Shown: positions 8,324 to 16,661, counted from the first letter of the stretch. The stretch: 64,000 nucleotides of DNA from Magnetococcus marinus MC-1 (GCF_000014865.1 NC_008576.1:3304001-3368000), one strand, 5' to 3'. The notes: generated by a model not told the origin, from the letters alone. Program-made: numbers and translations.

Positions 8324-8974
8324 CTATCGCAGCTTCAGCAACCCCATATCAACGAGGCGAATCTGCATCGCCAAACCGGATACCTGAAACACTTCGGCCA
8401 GATCCCTGGCCAGATCAACCACTAACCCCTCCTCTGACGCTTCACCAGCCTCATCAAAGCGGCTCTGCATATTGTAGAGCTCTTCCGATGCGTCATAGGG
8501 ATCATGGGTACCAAACACCTCTTCCCATGAACGGATCACATCCTTCTTGGGCATCAGCAGATAGCCAGCAAAACAATCCGCCTGCCACTCCATGGGATCC
8601 TTCTTGGATTTCGAACGGCATAAAATGGTCTGCCCATCCTCATCAAAACTCAGGTGGCGATGCAACTGCCAGTGACCCAGTTCATGGGCCAGAGTGAAAC
8701 GGTAGCGCCCCTCCACAGATGGATCCTCTGTTGGATCCAACATCTCATTGATCACCACACGACGCTCATTCACCCAAGTCGCACCCAGCACCCCCTTTTT
8801 ATTAAGCAGGGCATCAAGATCGTCAAACTCCAAAGCCAACCCCAACAAGGATTCCAGGATTTCCTCTACAGGCACAGGCGGAGCCTCTTCCATTCCAAAC
8901 TTGTAATGGTAGCTCATAAGCAACTCATTGGCTGCCGCCTCAATATCCGCCTTATGAAGATAGGGAACCCTCAT
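8324..8974 (-). CDS. ImmA/IrrE-family metallo-endopeptidase
   Basis: 216 residues from the ATG at 8974, four bases after the XRE stop. The zinc-protease signature HELGH lies near residue 98, and a downstream EWQADCFAGYLLMP block supplies the third ligand region typical of the family. In ICEBs1 and related elements the ImmA protease cleaves its partner XRE repressor (ImmR) after DNA damage or cell signals. Immediate linkage to an XRE gene on the same transcript makes that pairing likely here. In copy 2 the sequence before the start has a better GAGGAG site. Confidence 0.88.
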   Translation of the reverse strand: MRVPYLHKADIEAAANELLMSYHYKFGMEEAPPVPVEEILESLLGLALEFDDLDALLNKKGVLGATWVNERRVVINEMLDPTEDPSVEGRYRFTLAHELGHWQLHRHLSFDEDGQTILCRSKSKKDPMEWQADCFAGYLLMPKKDVIRSWEEVFGTHDPYDASEELYNMQSRFDEAGEASEEGLVVDLARDLAEVFQVSGLAMQIRLVDMGLLKLR

Positions 8975-8978
8975 CCTA

Positions 8979-9362
8979 CTACTCGCTTGGATCCAGGCCT
9001 CGCTCTGCACGAAGCTTATCTGTTAACGCCTCTATCTCTTTTCGGCCAAGATTCAGATCTCGTGCAGTCCTTAAAAAGTCTGCCATCGCTCTGGGCTGAT
9101 CACGAATAATACCCGACAGGTCAGGATCTACCTTCCCGGCCATTGCCAGGAGCTCATCAGAATTAACCTCCAGAAGCTCCGCCATCTTTTTGATTTTATC
9201 CGGTGCAGGCGGATCAAATTCACCATTCTCCACCTTGCTCATAAAGGTGGCGCTGATTCCAGCGGCTTCTGCAAACTTGCGTAAGGAGTAAGCGGGGTCT
9301 CGCTTTTTCTTCTCCTCACGCATGCTTCTAATGAACATTCCGAACTGTGGGTTTCCTGGCAT
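8979..9362 (-). CDS. XRE-family HTH repressor, ImmR-like
   Basis: 127 residues from the ATG at 9362 (GGAG eight bases upstream). The helix-turn-helix covers about residues 22-62 (YSLRKFAEAAGISATFMSKV), followed by helical C-terminal residues that usually dimerise or meet the ImmA partner. It is first in the leftward XRE-ImmA-cassette run. A palindrome at 9396-9413 overlaps its presumed promoter (TTGACA near 9430 on the minus strand), which points to autoregulation. In copy 2 one base change extends the protein by one residue. Confidence 0.88.
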   Translation of the reverse strand: MPGNPQFGMFIRSMREEKKKRDPAYSLRKFAEAAGISATFMSKVENGEFDPPAPDKIKKMAELLEVNSDELLAMAGKVDPDLSGIIRDQPRAMADFLRTARDLNLGRKEIEALTDKLRAERGLDPSE

Positions 9363-9395
9363 GTAACTTCTCCCAATGCACTTCAATGTGCTTTC

Positions 9396-9413
9396 GTTTA
9401 GTTGATGGTAAAC
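9396..9413. promoter_or_regulatory. Putative XRE operator 1 (GTTTA-N8-TAAAC)
   Basis: GTTTAGTTGATGGTAAAC lies between the XRE start and a minus-strand TTGACA, where it would block RNA polymerase. It shares arms, spacing and an adjoining AC with the site at 8279-8296. Confidence 0.6.
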
Positions 9414-9460
9414 ATCACACCTATCTGCTGTCAATCACAAAGTGAAAATTGCCCAGGCAT

Positions 9461-9514
9461 GGGACGATTGCAGATTTTGCGGAGTATATATGAGAAAGGG
9501 GCTTTGATCGTCCC
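9461..9514. repeat. Inverted repeat GGGACGAT / ATCGTCCC around a TATATA box
   Basis: Perfect 8-bp arms at 9461-9468 and 9507-9514 are separated by 38 bp containing TATATA, just upstream of the rightward operon. It could be a second operator or a recombinase-related site. It is conserved in copy 2 apart from one loop change. Confidence 0.45.
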
Positions 9515-9540
9515 CACCTGAATATTCCGGGAGATAACGC

Positions 9541-9756
9541 ATGAGGGGCATCCATCCAGACCTCCTAACAGCGGAAGAACGCTTGGACGAAATCGCAGAA
9601 ATTTTAGCCAACGGCGTACTGCGTTTCTTGGAGAAAAGAAACAGTCGCACATCCTTGAATAAACAGCAGAAACCTCTGGACTCCGTTTCCGAACAGAGCG
9701 TATATGGTGACCAAAGCATCCCACAAAAACAAGGAGATGAACACCATGACCAGTGA
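9541..9756 (+). CDS. 71-aa conserved protein at head of recombinase operon
   Basis: The start follows GGGAG by about eight bases; the end overlaps the DUF2924 gene by 11 bp. The N-terminal LLTAEERLDEIAEILANGVL recalls a small unnamed alphaproteobacterial family regularly encoded just before DUF2924 and serine recombinase genes. The C-terminal half is polar and probably disordered. It may assist the recombinase, but no function is known to me. The copy 2 version is split by IS66. Confidence 0.6.
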   Translation: MRGIHPDLLTAEERLDEIAEILANGVLRFLEKRNSRTSLNKQQKPLDSVSEQSVYGDQSIPQKQGDEHHDQ

Positions 9757-10180
9757 CGTTTTGAAGCGGGTGGCAGCGCTTCCGGAGAAGTCCACCGATG
9801 AGCTCAAGGAGATGTGGCAGAACCTCTGTAAGAGCAGTGCCCCACCTTATAACCGCACCTATCTGATCCGGGGGTTGGCTTACCGCATCCAGGAGCTGGC
9901 TTGGGGAGGACTGTCCGAAACTACCAAGGCCAAACTGGAGGCACAGGCTGCTGAAGAGAAGACCATGGACCGAACCCCCAACCCCATACGCAATGACGGC
10001 CTGCCGGTGGCTGGCACCCGGCTGGTCAGGGAGTGGAAGGGGGTGGAGCACAGCTGTACGGTTCTTGATGACGGTTTTGAATATCAGGGGCGCAAATTCA
10101 AGAGCCTCTCCGCAGCGGCCCGGGCCGTTACCGGCACCCGGTGGAATGGAAAGATCTTCTGGCTTGGAGGTAAGAAATGA
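9746..10180 (+). CDS. DUF2924 domain protein
   Basis: 144 residues from the ATG at 9746, nine bases after AAGGAG; an earlier in-frame ATG at 9737 sits on the ribosome site. The sequence matches DUF2924 (YNRTYLIRGLAYRIQELAWG near residue 40, then GTRWNGKIFW at the end, a short module also found in site-specific recombination proteins). It overlaps the recombinase start by four bases. Members nearly always sit next to large serine recombinases, so an accessory or directionality role is likely but unproven. Copies 1 and 2 agree at the 5' end and diverge toward the 3' end. Confidence 0.8.
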   Translation: MTSDVLKRVAALPEKSTDELKEMWQNLCKSSAPPYNRTYLIRGLAYRIQELAWGGLSETTKAKLEAQAAEEKTMDRTPNPIRNDGLPVAGTRLVREWKGVEHSCTVLDDGFEYQGRKFKSLSAAARAVTGTRWNGKIFWLGGKK

Positions 10181-11514
10181 AGAACAAACCAACAAAAAAG
10201 ATCCGCTGCGCTATCTATACCCGCAAGAGCACAGAAGAAGGATTAGATCAGCAATTCAATAGCTTGGACGCACAGCGTGAAAGTTGCGAGAGCTATATAA
10301 TCTCTCAGAAAGCTGAGGGTTGGACGCTGGTTCCGGACCACTACTCCGATGGAGGTTTCTCCGGCGGGAATATGAACCGCCCTGCCCTCAATCAGCTATT
10401 GAACGACATCAAAGCTGGCCGCATTGACTGTGTTTGCGTGTACAAAATAGACAGGCTTTCCCGCTCTCTGGTGGATTTCACCAAGATGGTGGAGCTCTTT
10501 GATCAGCACGGTGTCACCTTCGTTTCCATCACACAATCCTTCAACACCACCACCTCCATGGGGCGGCTGACGCTTAATGTGCTTTTATCGTTTGCGCAGT
10601 TTGAACGGGAGGTAGCATCCGAGCGGATCCGGGACAAACTGGCGGCTTCCCGCAAAAAAGGCATGTGGATGGGTGGCCACCCTCCCCTGGGCTATGACGT
10701 TGAGAACCGCAAGCTGGTAATCAACCCGCAGGAGGCGGACCTGGTCAGGCACATCTTCGATCGCTTCGCCAAAACAGGCTCCACCACCCTGCTGGTCAAA
10801 GAGCTTGGTGAGCAAGGGCGGCACACCAAATCTTACACCGCAAAATCGGGTCGGGTCCGTGAAGGAAAGCCCATTGATAAGGGCTACCTCTACCGCATTC
10901 TGGGCAACCGCACCTACCTTGGTGAGGTGGTCATCAAAGGGGAGACCTACCCCGGTGAGCATGAGCCCATTATTACCCTGCGCCAATGGGAAAAAGCCCA
11001 ATCGGTTCTCAACCAGAACAAGCGGCCCCGCTCAACCAAAACACGCGCCGACACCCCCTTCCCCCTCAAGGGCATCATTACTTGTGAGCATTGTGGTCGG
11101 GCCATGACCACCACCTACACCCGCAAGAAGGGGAGGATGTACCGCTACTACACCTGCACCAGCGCCATCAAGAAAAGCTACGATTCTTGTCCCATGGGCA
11201 ACATCGCGGCCGGTGAGATTGAGGAATTGGTGCTGGGCCATATCGAGAGCATGATCCGCTCACCGGAGTTGGTCGCCAAAACTTGGCAAACTGCCAATGA
11301 CGCTGATAACTCCGACTGCAGCGAGAACAGCATCATCACAACCCTTCAAAACCTGGAGCCGGTGTGGGAGGAACTCTTCCCTCTTGAGCAAGCCCGGCTT
11401 CTTCAACTATTGGTCCGCAAAGTGGTTCTCTCCAATGAGCGACTCCAGGTGCACCTCCGGGTGGAAGGGCTCACCAGCTTGGTAGATGAACTCAACACCG
11501 AGGAGGCCGCATAA
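10177..11514 (+). CDS. Large serine recombinase
   Basis: 445 residues. The resolvase domain carries the catalytic serine in YTRKSTEE (Ser near residue 14), the arginine-rich catalytic block at YKIDRLSRS and the helix QFEREVASERIRDK. A recombinase domain follows (GGHPPLGYDVENRKL near 165), then a zinc ribbon (CEHCG ... YTC ... SCPMG, about 305-345) and a helical end. This is the integrase class that joins phage-type attP and attB without accessory factors, except a directionality factor for excision. It is the mobility gene of the element and is co-translated with DUF2924. The copy 2 homologue is intact. Confidence 0.93.
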   Translation: MKNKPTKKIRCAIYTRKSTEEGLDQQFNSLDAQRESCESYIISQKAEGWTLVPDHYSDGGFSGGNMNRPALNQLLNDIKAGRIDCVCVYKIDRLSRSLVDFTKMVELFDQHGVTFVSITQSFNTTTSMGRLTLNVLLSFAQFEREVASERIRDKLAASRKKGMWMGGHPPLGYDVENRKLVINPQEADLVRHIFDRFAKTGSTTLLVKELGEQGRHTKSYTAKSGRVREGKPIDKGYLYRILGNRTYLGEVVIKGETYPGEHEPIITLRQWEKAQSVLNQNKRPRSTKTRADTPFPLKGIITCEHCGRAMTTTYTRKKGRMYRYYTCTSAIKKSYDSCPMGNIAAGEIEELVLGHIESMIRSPELVAKTWQTANDADNSDCSENSIITTLQNLEPVWEELFPLEQARLLQLLVRKVVLSNERLQVHLRVEGLTSLVDELNTEEAA

Positions 11515-11927
11515 TGGACATGAAACTCACCGACGACAAGAAGACCATCATCATCACCATGCCCATCGACCTGAAACGCAGAGGTTCCCGTCGGCAGATC
11601 ATCATCCCAGAGGGGGTAAAGCTCCCCTTCTTCAAGCCAAAGCAAGATGAAGCTATGGTACGCGCTCTGGCTCGGGCCTTCAAATGGCAGAAAGAGATTG
11701 AGACGGGCAAGGTACGCTCTGCCAAAGAGCTGGCCTCTCGTGAAAAAATCGATTCTGCCTTCATGAACAAAACCATTCGACTGACTCAGTTGGCCCCCGA
11801 TATCGTGGAAGCCATTACAGAAGGCCGTCAGCCAAAATCACTGGCCCTTTCGGATCTTATGCGTGGCTTCTCCGATGAATGGCCACAGCAGCGTGAGGCT
11901 TTGGGCTTCCCCCAACCCAAAGGATAG
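11514..11927 (+). CDS. ParB-type HTH protein of recombinase operon
   Basis: 137 residues, starting one base inside the recombinase stop behind a perfect AGGAGG. An N-terminal strand-rich 45 residues is followed by a helix-turn-helix like that of ParB/KorB (AKELASREKIDSAFMNKTIR near 67-86, then LAPDIVEAI). Proteins of this kind often follow DUF2924-recombinase pairs in alphaproteobacteria. A DNA-binding role, perhaps in recombination direction or operon control, is inferred. Confidence 0.7.
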   Translation: MDMKLTDDKKTIIITMPIDLKRRGSRRQIIIPEGVKLPFFKPKQDEAMVRALARAFKWQKEIETGKVRSAKELASREKIDSAFMNKTIRLTQLAPDIVEAITEGRQPKSLALSDLMRGFSDEWPQQREALGFPQPKG

Positions 11928-12046
11928 AAAAACAACTGGCTACAAAGGGCGTTATTGTACACCCGTTTTCTCTTCATTGACCCTGCCTTACCCTCTACTG
12001 CACCATAGCTCTCTCATAAAAAACACTCCAAAAAAAGGAGGAAGCT

Positions 12047-12151
12047 ATGCAGACCAACCCAGCCATGATGGCCAACGCCCTGGACGCCATTGACCAGCAA
12101 TCACCTTTCTACCCTCCCCAAACAAAGCCCAAAGAGCCCTGGCCCGGCTAA
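12047..12151 (+). CDS. 34-aa peptide gene
   Basis: The short frame starts MQTNPAMMANALDAIDQQ and ends in a proline-rich PKEPWPG. It sits behind AAGGAGGAAGCT, close to an ideal ribosome site. Copy 2 keeps the frame, the site and every residue but one (Thr to Lys). No membrane segment or signal. Function unknown. Confidence 0.5.
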   Translation: MQTNPAMMANALDAIDQQSPFYPPQTKPKEPWPG

Positions 12152-12159
12152 TGATTCTT

Positions 12160-12174
12160 TAACAGACTCTGTTA
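12160..12174 (+). terminator. Weak hairpin after recombinase operon
   Basis: TAACAGACTCTGTTA can pair as a short stem followed by TTTAG. It is a weak terminator candidate between the 34-aa gene and the histidine kinase. Confidence 0.3.
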
Positions 12175-12281
12175 TTTAGCGTCCCTCACCTACAATCCAA
12201 AACTGACCCACGACGTATATTATGGACCCTCTCCGCTCAAACCGCTAAGATTTAGTAACACGCATCTGCATGTAGCTGCTA

Positions 12282-14285
12282 ATGGCGGGGATAGCTGTGA
12301 AATCAACTAATCAGTCAGATAAAACGATCAAAGGGCTACCCAAAAATCCCAGGCAGTCTGCATACATTTATATTATCCAGCTTCTGTTTATTTTCTTGCT
12401 TTTTTCTTTCTTCAGCTTTTCGGGCCTGGAGTTAATGTCAGGCTTACGAGGTTGGGTGAAGGCTGAAGGCACGTGGTCTAAGAATCAAAAATCTGCTGTC
12501 ATTCAACTGATCAGTTATTCTGCTACAGGAGACGCTCTGGATTACGAGAAGTTTCAACAAGCACTAATTCCAATTATGTATATGAGAAAAGCGAGAAATG
12601 CGTTACAGGAAAGTCCACCAAACTTTGAAATTGCTTCCCATAACCTTAAAGCTTCAGGAGTTCACTCGAATGATATTCGCACTATGAGCTTGATTATTGT
12701 TCACCTTAGCTGGCTAGAACAGATAAAAGAAGCAATCCGTATTTGGGAGCTAGGTGATAAAGAGATTTTCAAGCTGCAGGATTTAGCAGAAAAAATTCAA
12801 TACACTCACAATATAAACGGAAAAAACACTGTTTCACCAAACATATTAAAACAAATAAAACTGATAGATAATAACGCAACCAAGCTTGAAAACAATTTCT
12901 CACTTGTTCTTGGTGAATTAGGTCGACTTGCAAAAAGCCTATTAAATACACTATTTGCTACGAGCTTCATCTTTTCTTCTCTAATAAGCATTTCTTTATT
13001 TAAAATAGTTTATTCAAAATTTAGCAAAGCAGCCATTGCCCAAGAAAAGTTAAACAGAGAAATACTGATCGAAAAAGAATCTCAGATAATAGCAGCAGAA
13101 ATTTTAAACAAAGAAAAAAGTCTGTTCATTGCAAATATAAGCCATGAGATTCGTACTCCCTTGAATGCGATAATTGGACTAGGTGAACTTCTTCAAGAAG
13201 AGATAACAGATTTTGAACATAAACGACAATTAAACATACTGACAAGCGCTGGAGATAATCTTCTATTATTAATAAATGATATTCTTCACCTATCTAAAAT
13301 TGAATCAGGCAGCATGTTAATTGAAGAAAATATATTTTCATTACAAAATTTGTTAAACAATACAGTGGGAATGTTCGAGCAGGGAGCTTCTAAAAAGGGC
13401 TTATATCTAAAAGTCGAGGTGAAAAACGCCTTGCCATCATTTGTGAAAGGCGACATTCACAGGCTTAGACAGGTTTTATTCAATTTGCTAGGCAATGCGG
13501 TTAAGTTTACTTCCTGTGGTGGAGTGACTTTAACGGTATCGGCGCTTGAAAATGATCGGCTAAGCTTTTCTGTAAGTGATACAGGTATTGGCATACCATC
13601 ATCTTTGCAAGAAAAGATCTTTCTTCCATTTCAACAAGCAGACTCTTCTATCACTAGAAAATTCGGCGGCACAGGTTTAGGACTAGCTATCACTCAGAGC
13701 TTGATCGTTCAAATGCAAGGAAATCTTTCTGTTGAAAGCCATGAAGGAACCGGTAGCACCTTTACTTTTGATTTGCCATTACCGGAAACAGATCCTCCGC
13801 AGAATCACTTATTAAATAGTTCCTCAGATAATTCAATAGCTAGCCCTGCAGTAGATAGACGGCAATGGGAACGACAAAAAATCTGTGCTGATTCGACAGC
13901 AAACAAGCCAGCTAAACGAATTCTTCTCGTAGATGATTCTGAGGATAATCGATCATTGATTCAAGCATACTTACGCAGATATCCCCATGCACTAACAACG
14001 GCAGAAAACGGTAAAGAAGCCCTAACACTGGTCAAAGAAAAACATTTTGATATCATTTTTATGGATATTCAAATGCCGGTTATGGATGGACTATCTGCCA
14101 CAAGGGCTATTAGAGCCTGGGAGTTAACTCAACAATCGAATAGAAATGTTCCGATAATTGCTCTGACGGCACATGTTATGCTCGAGGATGAAAAAAAATC
14201 TATTGATGCTGGCTGTAATTTTCATCTTACCAAACCAATCAAAAAAGCGCGCTTAATCGACATCATTGATAACCATGCGCTCTGA
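12282..14285 (+). CDS. Hybrid sensor histidine kinase with receiver domain
   Basis: 667 residues. Membrane segments lie near residues 28-50 and 228-250 and enclose a roughly 175-residue helical periplasmic sensor. The HisKA box NISHEIRTPLN has the phospho-acceptor at His288. The ATPase domain shows NAVKFT, DTGIGI and GGTGLGLAI, and a receiver domain ends the protein with the acceptor Asp595 (FMDIQMPVMDG). The base composition is more AT-rich than the recombinase operon, so it may be cargo acquired separately. GTG at 12297 has a better ribosome site (GGCGGGGAT) and is an alternative start. Output partner unknown. Confidence 0.88.
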   Translation: MAGIAVKSTNQSDKTIKGLPKNPRQSAYIYIIQLLFIFLLFSFFSFSGLELMSGLRGWVKAEGTWSKNQKSAVIQLISYSATGDALDYEKFQQALIPIMYMRKARNALQESPPNFEIASHNLKASGVHSNDIRTMSLIIVHLSWLEQIKEAIRIWELGDKEIFKLQDLAEKIQYTHNINGKNTVSPNILKQIKLIDNNATKLENNFSLVLGELGRLAKSLLNTLFATSFIFSSLISISLFKIVYSKFSKAAIAQEKLNREILIEKESQIIAAEILNKEKSLFIANISHEIRTPLNAIIGLGELLQEEITDFEHKRQLNILTSAGDNLLLLINDILHLSKIESGSMLIEENIFSLQNLLNNTVGMFEQGASKKGLYLKVEVKNALPSFVKGDIHRLRQVLFNLLGNAVKFTSCGGVTLTVSALENDRLSFSVSDTGIGIPSSLQEKIFLPFQQADSSITRKFGGTGLGLAITQSLIVQMQGNLSVESHEGTGSTFTFDLPLPETDPPQNHLLNSSSDNSIASPAVDRRQWERQKICADSTANKPAKRILLVDDSEDNRSLIQAYLRRYPHALTTAENGKEALTLVKEKHFDIIFMDIQMPVMDGLSATRAIRAWELTQQSNRNVPIIALTAHVMLEDEKKSIDAGCNFHLTKPIKKARLIDIIDNHAL

Positions 14286-14564
14286 TTTTATCTGGCATGC
14301 TATACAATAAAGCTTTTGTATCCATCACACAATTTTTTCTATTAGGTCTTACTCCCTCCAGCAAGCCGGTTTCGAAAAGCTGAAGAGTGGAGAACATGTA
14401 ACCTATTGATTCTCTGAGGTCCTCAGATCTGAAGATCGACCTGTCAAAGTCCTCGGCTTTTGGAGAATATGGCGGAGAAGAGAGAATATCGGGTCAGAGA
14501 GAGGAGAAACAGAGAATCAGGGCCAAGCGCTAACCATTGGAAACGTTAATGAATTTCAGGCAAC
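14286..14564. other. Intergenic, no gene recognised
   Basis: Purine-rich stretch (near 14460-14520) without a convincing frame, RNA gene or known repeat. It separates the kinase from a two-way terminator unit. Confidence 0.4.
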
Positions 14565-14596
14565 AAAAAACCCCGACTCGTTTCCGAATCAGGGTT
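14565..14596 (-). terminator. Minus-strand hairpin with T tract
   Basis: On the minus strand a 12-pair stem (two G-U) with a GAAA loop is followed by six T. It would end leftward transcripts. Confidence 0.7.
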
Positions 14597-14599
14597 ATT

Positions 14600-14657
14600 G
14601 GTTGACCAAACGCCACCCTTTAGCAAACCTTCTCCGCCTATTTTTTAGGCATTTTTG
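14600..14657. repeat. 58-bp repeat unit, copy a
   Basis: The segment from GGTTGACCAAACGCC to the T tract recurs at 21608-21666 with one extra T. Flanking DNA differs between the two sites except for a minus-strand hairpin of unrelated sequence just upstream. IS66 elements lie 37 and 0 bp away. Confidence 0.7.
14636..14656 (+). terminator. Plus-strand hairpin with T tract
   Basis: GCCTA and TAGGC pair across a T-rich loop and are followed by ATTTTT; suited to end the kinase transcript. It is part of the 58-bp repeat. Confidence 0.55.
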
Positions 14658-14719
14658 TTTCGCAAGAGGGTCACACTCGCTACCCAAGAACTCTGTAAGC
14701 GCTCTATAAAGCACGTTAT

Positions 14720-16267
14720 TCAGGAAGTTGACAGATCGGCCTTATCCACATTCCAAGGAAGTAGGCGGTCAAAATCATCGACCCGCTCGGCGTAGGGGAG
14801 TTTTGTGAAGAGATGCTGGAAGTAAGCGAACGGCTCCAGGCCGTTGGCTTTGGCGGTTTCGATGAGGCTGTAGAGGTTGGCGGAGGCCTTAACGCCCTTA
14901 ACAGATGTGCTGAAAAGCCACCCTTTCCGACCGATAACAAAGGGGCGGATGGCGTTTTCACAGGCATTGTTATCGATTTCTAAGCGGCCGTCATCCAGAT
15001 AGCGGATAAGCTTACGCCACTCTGTAAACAGATAGGCCATGGCTTTTCCCAAAGCACTTTTAGGTGGTGTCAGGGGTAGATTCTTTTCCAACCAGACTCT
15101 CAACTCAGCCATGACAGGTTTGGCTTTAGCTTGACGCACTTTGAATCGCGTTTCGGCATCGGCTTCATCCTTGCGCAGCTCTTTTTCTATGGCGTAGAGC
15201 TGCTGTACCATGGTCAGCGCTTCATCCGCCCGAGTGGCTTTGCGGTTTTTGTTGGTGCCCAGCGCCTTGATGGCTTCATCAAACTTGCGTCGTGCATGGC
15301 TCATACAACCCAGATGGATAATATCTGGCTGGGCTGCAACATCCAGATAGCCCGCATAGGCATCGGTCTGTAGATAGCCTTTATAGTCAGCCAACAGATC
15401 TTTAGGGACCTTGCTGCTGCGAGTGGGGTCATAATGAAACAAGATGATCGGTTTATCTGGAGGACCGCCTCTCTGTACCCACATATAGGATTTGCTTTGG
15501 GCGATTTTTTGGGGTTCTTTGAGCACCTGAACCGGTGTCTCATCCATCTGAATGATGGGATAGGCTAAAAGCTGATCCCGCATCAAGTTAATGAGCGGCT
15601 GAATCTCACGTCCAGCGAGAATCATCCAATGAGCCAGAGTGTTACGTGGAAGATCAATACCAGCGCGGGTTAAAATCGAACCTTGACGGTAGAGAGGCAG
15701 GCCATCGGCATACTTACTGACCACCACATGCGCCAGCATTGCGGCTGTGCCCAGCAGTTTAGGGATTGGACGGCGAGGGGCTGGGGCGGTTTTTACGCCA
15801 GACTTGCAGTGGGGACAGCCATATTTGATCTGGATGTTACGGATGACTTGTACCTTGGCCGGCACGATATCCAGCTGCTCGCTGACCTCTCGACCAATCT
15901 CTACCAGCTCGGAACCATCCACACCACAGCGCCGCTCCGACTCTGGCAGTTCATGAATCACCTCGACGCGGTTTAACCAGTCAGGGAAAGGCTTGCGCCC
16001 ACGTTTCTTACGCGAATGCCCAGATGCGGCACCCCCTTTATCCGTGGCAGATTCCTCGACATCATCCGCCGCAGTCGCACCAATGAGTTCAGCTTCGTCA
16101 AACAGCCCCAGCTGATTAGGATCATATTTCTCACTGGAGCGTCCGAAGCGTTTGGATATGAGGATGTGCAACTGCTCACGCAGCAGCTTCATCTCTTCTT
16201 GAAGAGATTGTACCAGCGCCTTCAATTCGGCAGGGTCATCGGGCAGTGTTTGAGGCTTTATTTTCAT
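14720..16267 (-). CDS. tnpC: IS66 transposase TnpC (lineage A)
   Basis: 515 residues from the ATG at 16267, chosen by comparison with the lineage B protein, which starts at the equivalent MKTLPKTLPDD; an upstream in-frame ATG at 16300 is possible. The N-terminal coiled coil (LVQSLQEEMKLLREQLHILI) is followed by a zinc-finger region with CPHCK. The DDE transposase core has QMDETPVQVL and QTDAYAGYL, and the IS66 C-terminal block LEIDNNACENAIRPFVIG supplies the glutamate. Catalyses strand transfer of the element. No damage seen. Confidence 0.93.
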   Translation of the reverse strand: MKIKPQTLPDDPAELKALVQSLQEEMKLLREQLHILISKRFGRSSEKYDPNQLGLFDEAELIGATAADDVEESATDKGGAASGHSRKKRGRKPFPDWLNRVEVIHELPESERRCGVDGSELVEIGREVSEQLDIVPAKVQVIRNIQIKYGCPHCKSGVKTAPAPRRPIPKLLGTAAMLAHVVVSKYADGLPLYRQGSILTRAGIDLPRNTLAHWMILAGREIQPLINLMRDQLLAYPIIQMDETPVQVLKEPQKIAQSKSYMWVQRGGPPDKPIILFHYDPTRSSKVPKDLLADYKGYLQTDAYAGYLDVAAQPDIIHLGCMSHARRKFDEAIKALGTNKNRKATRADEALTMVQQLYAIEKELRKDEADAETRFKVRQAKAKPVMAELRVWLEKNLPLTPPKSALGKAMAYLFTEWRKLIRYLDDGRLEIDNNACENAIRPFVIGRKGWLFSTSVKGVKASANLYSLIETAKANGLEPFAYFQHLFTKLPYAERVDDFDRLLPWNVDKADLSTS

Positions 16268-16301
16268 GCTGTTATTATACTGAAAATCAGCATGCAACAC
16301 A

Positions 16302-16661
16302 CTATATTATTGACGAAAATTGCACTTTTTTATGGGGCTGCATAAGGTTTAAATTGTAGCCATCCAGAAGCCAGTTCAACTGCTGGCCTGTAACCTTCTG
16401 CGCAGCATCTTTATCCCCTGAAGGCCAGTGGAATCGCTCAGCTTCCAGACGTTTTTGCCAGAGACAAAAACCATTGCGCTCCCAGTACAAAACCTTGATT
16501 TTATCCCGCCCGCGATTGGTAAAGACAAACAACCCACTCTCGAAAGGATTCAGAGCCAGCTCTGATTCAACGAGAACAGCCAGCCCATTGATCCCCTTGC
16601 GAAAGTCTACAGGTTTCAGGCAAATATGAACCTCTGTCAGATCTGCTGCTGGGCGCATCAT
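16302..16661 (-). CDS. tnpB: IS66 accessory protein TnpB (lineage A)
   Basis: 119 residues with the family motifs VDFRKGINGLA (near 18-28) and GFCLWQKRLE (near 64-73). Needed with TnpA for IS66 transposition, exact role unclear. The start overlaps tnpA by four bases. Confidence 0.92.
   Translation of the reverse strand: MMRPAADLTEVHICLKPVDFRKGINGLAVLVESELALNPFESGLFVFTNRGRDKIKVLYWERNGFCLWQKRLEAERFHWPSGDKDAAQKVTGQQLNWLLDGYNLNLMQPHKKVQFSSII

Larger units (their letters stand above)
1..14285. repeat. Copy 1 of duplicated integrative element (runs off left edge)
   Basis: Gene order and sequence from the helicase at 953 through the histidine kinase recur at 49331-64000 in the same orientation, offset 48,498 bp up to position 9581 and 50,932 bp after it (the difference is one IS66 plus target duplication). 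Contents are recombinase, DUF2924, ParB-like protein, sigma-like factor, recombination ATPase and helicase, without capsid or tail genes, so it is best read as an integrative element or prophage remnant rather than a complete phage. Its outer ends are not resolved; the left end lies outside the window. Confidence 0.8.

Noticed and set aside
9431..10195. 254-aa open frame antisense to DUF2924 and its leader
   Set aside because: It overlaps two well-supported genes, lacks a ribosome site and shows no protein family; it is a shadow of the plus-strand codons.
1..14285. Complete prophage
   Set aside because: No terminase, portal, capsid, tail or lysis gene is visible; only recombination, regulation and integration genes.
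14600..14700. A possible 40-aa leftward frame across the 58-bp repeat (ending KGWRLVNQ)
   Set aside because: The second copy of the repeat has an extra T that breaks the frame, so coding constraint is not supported.
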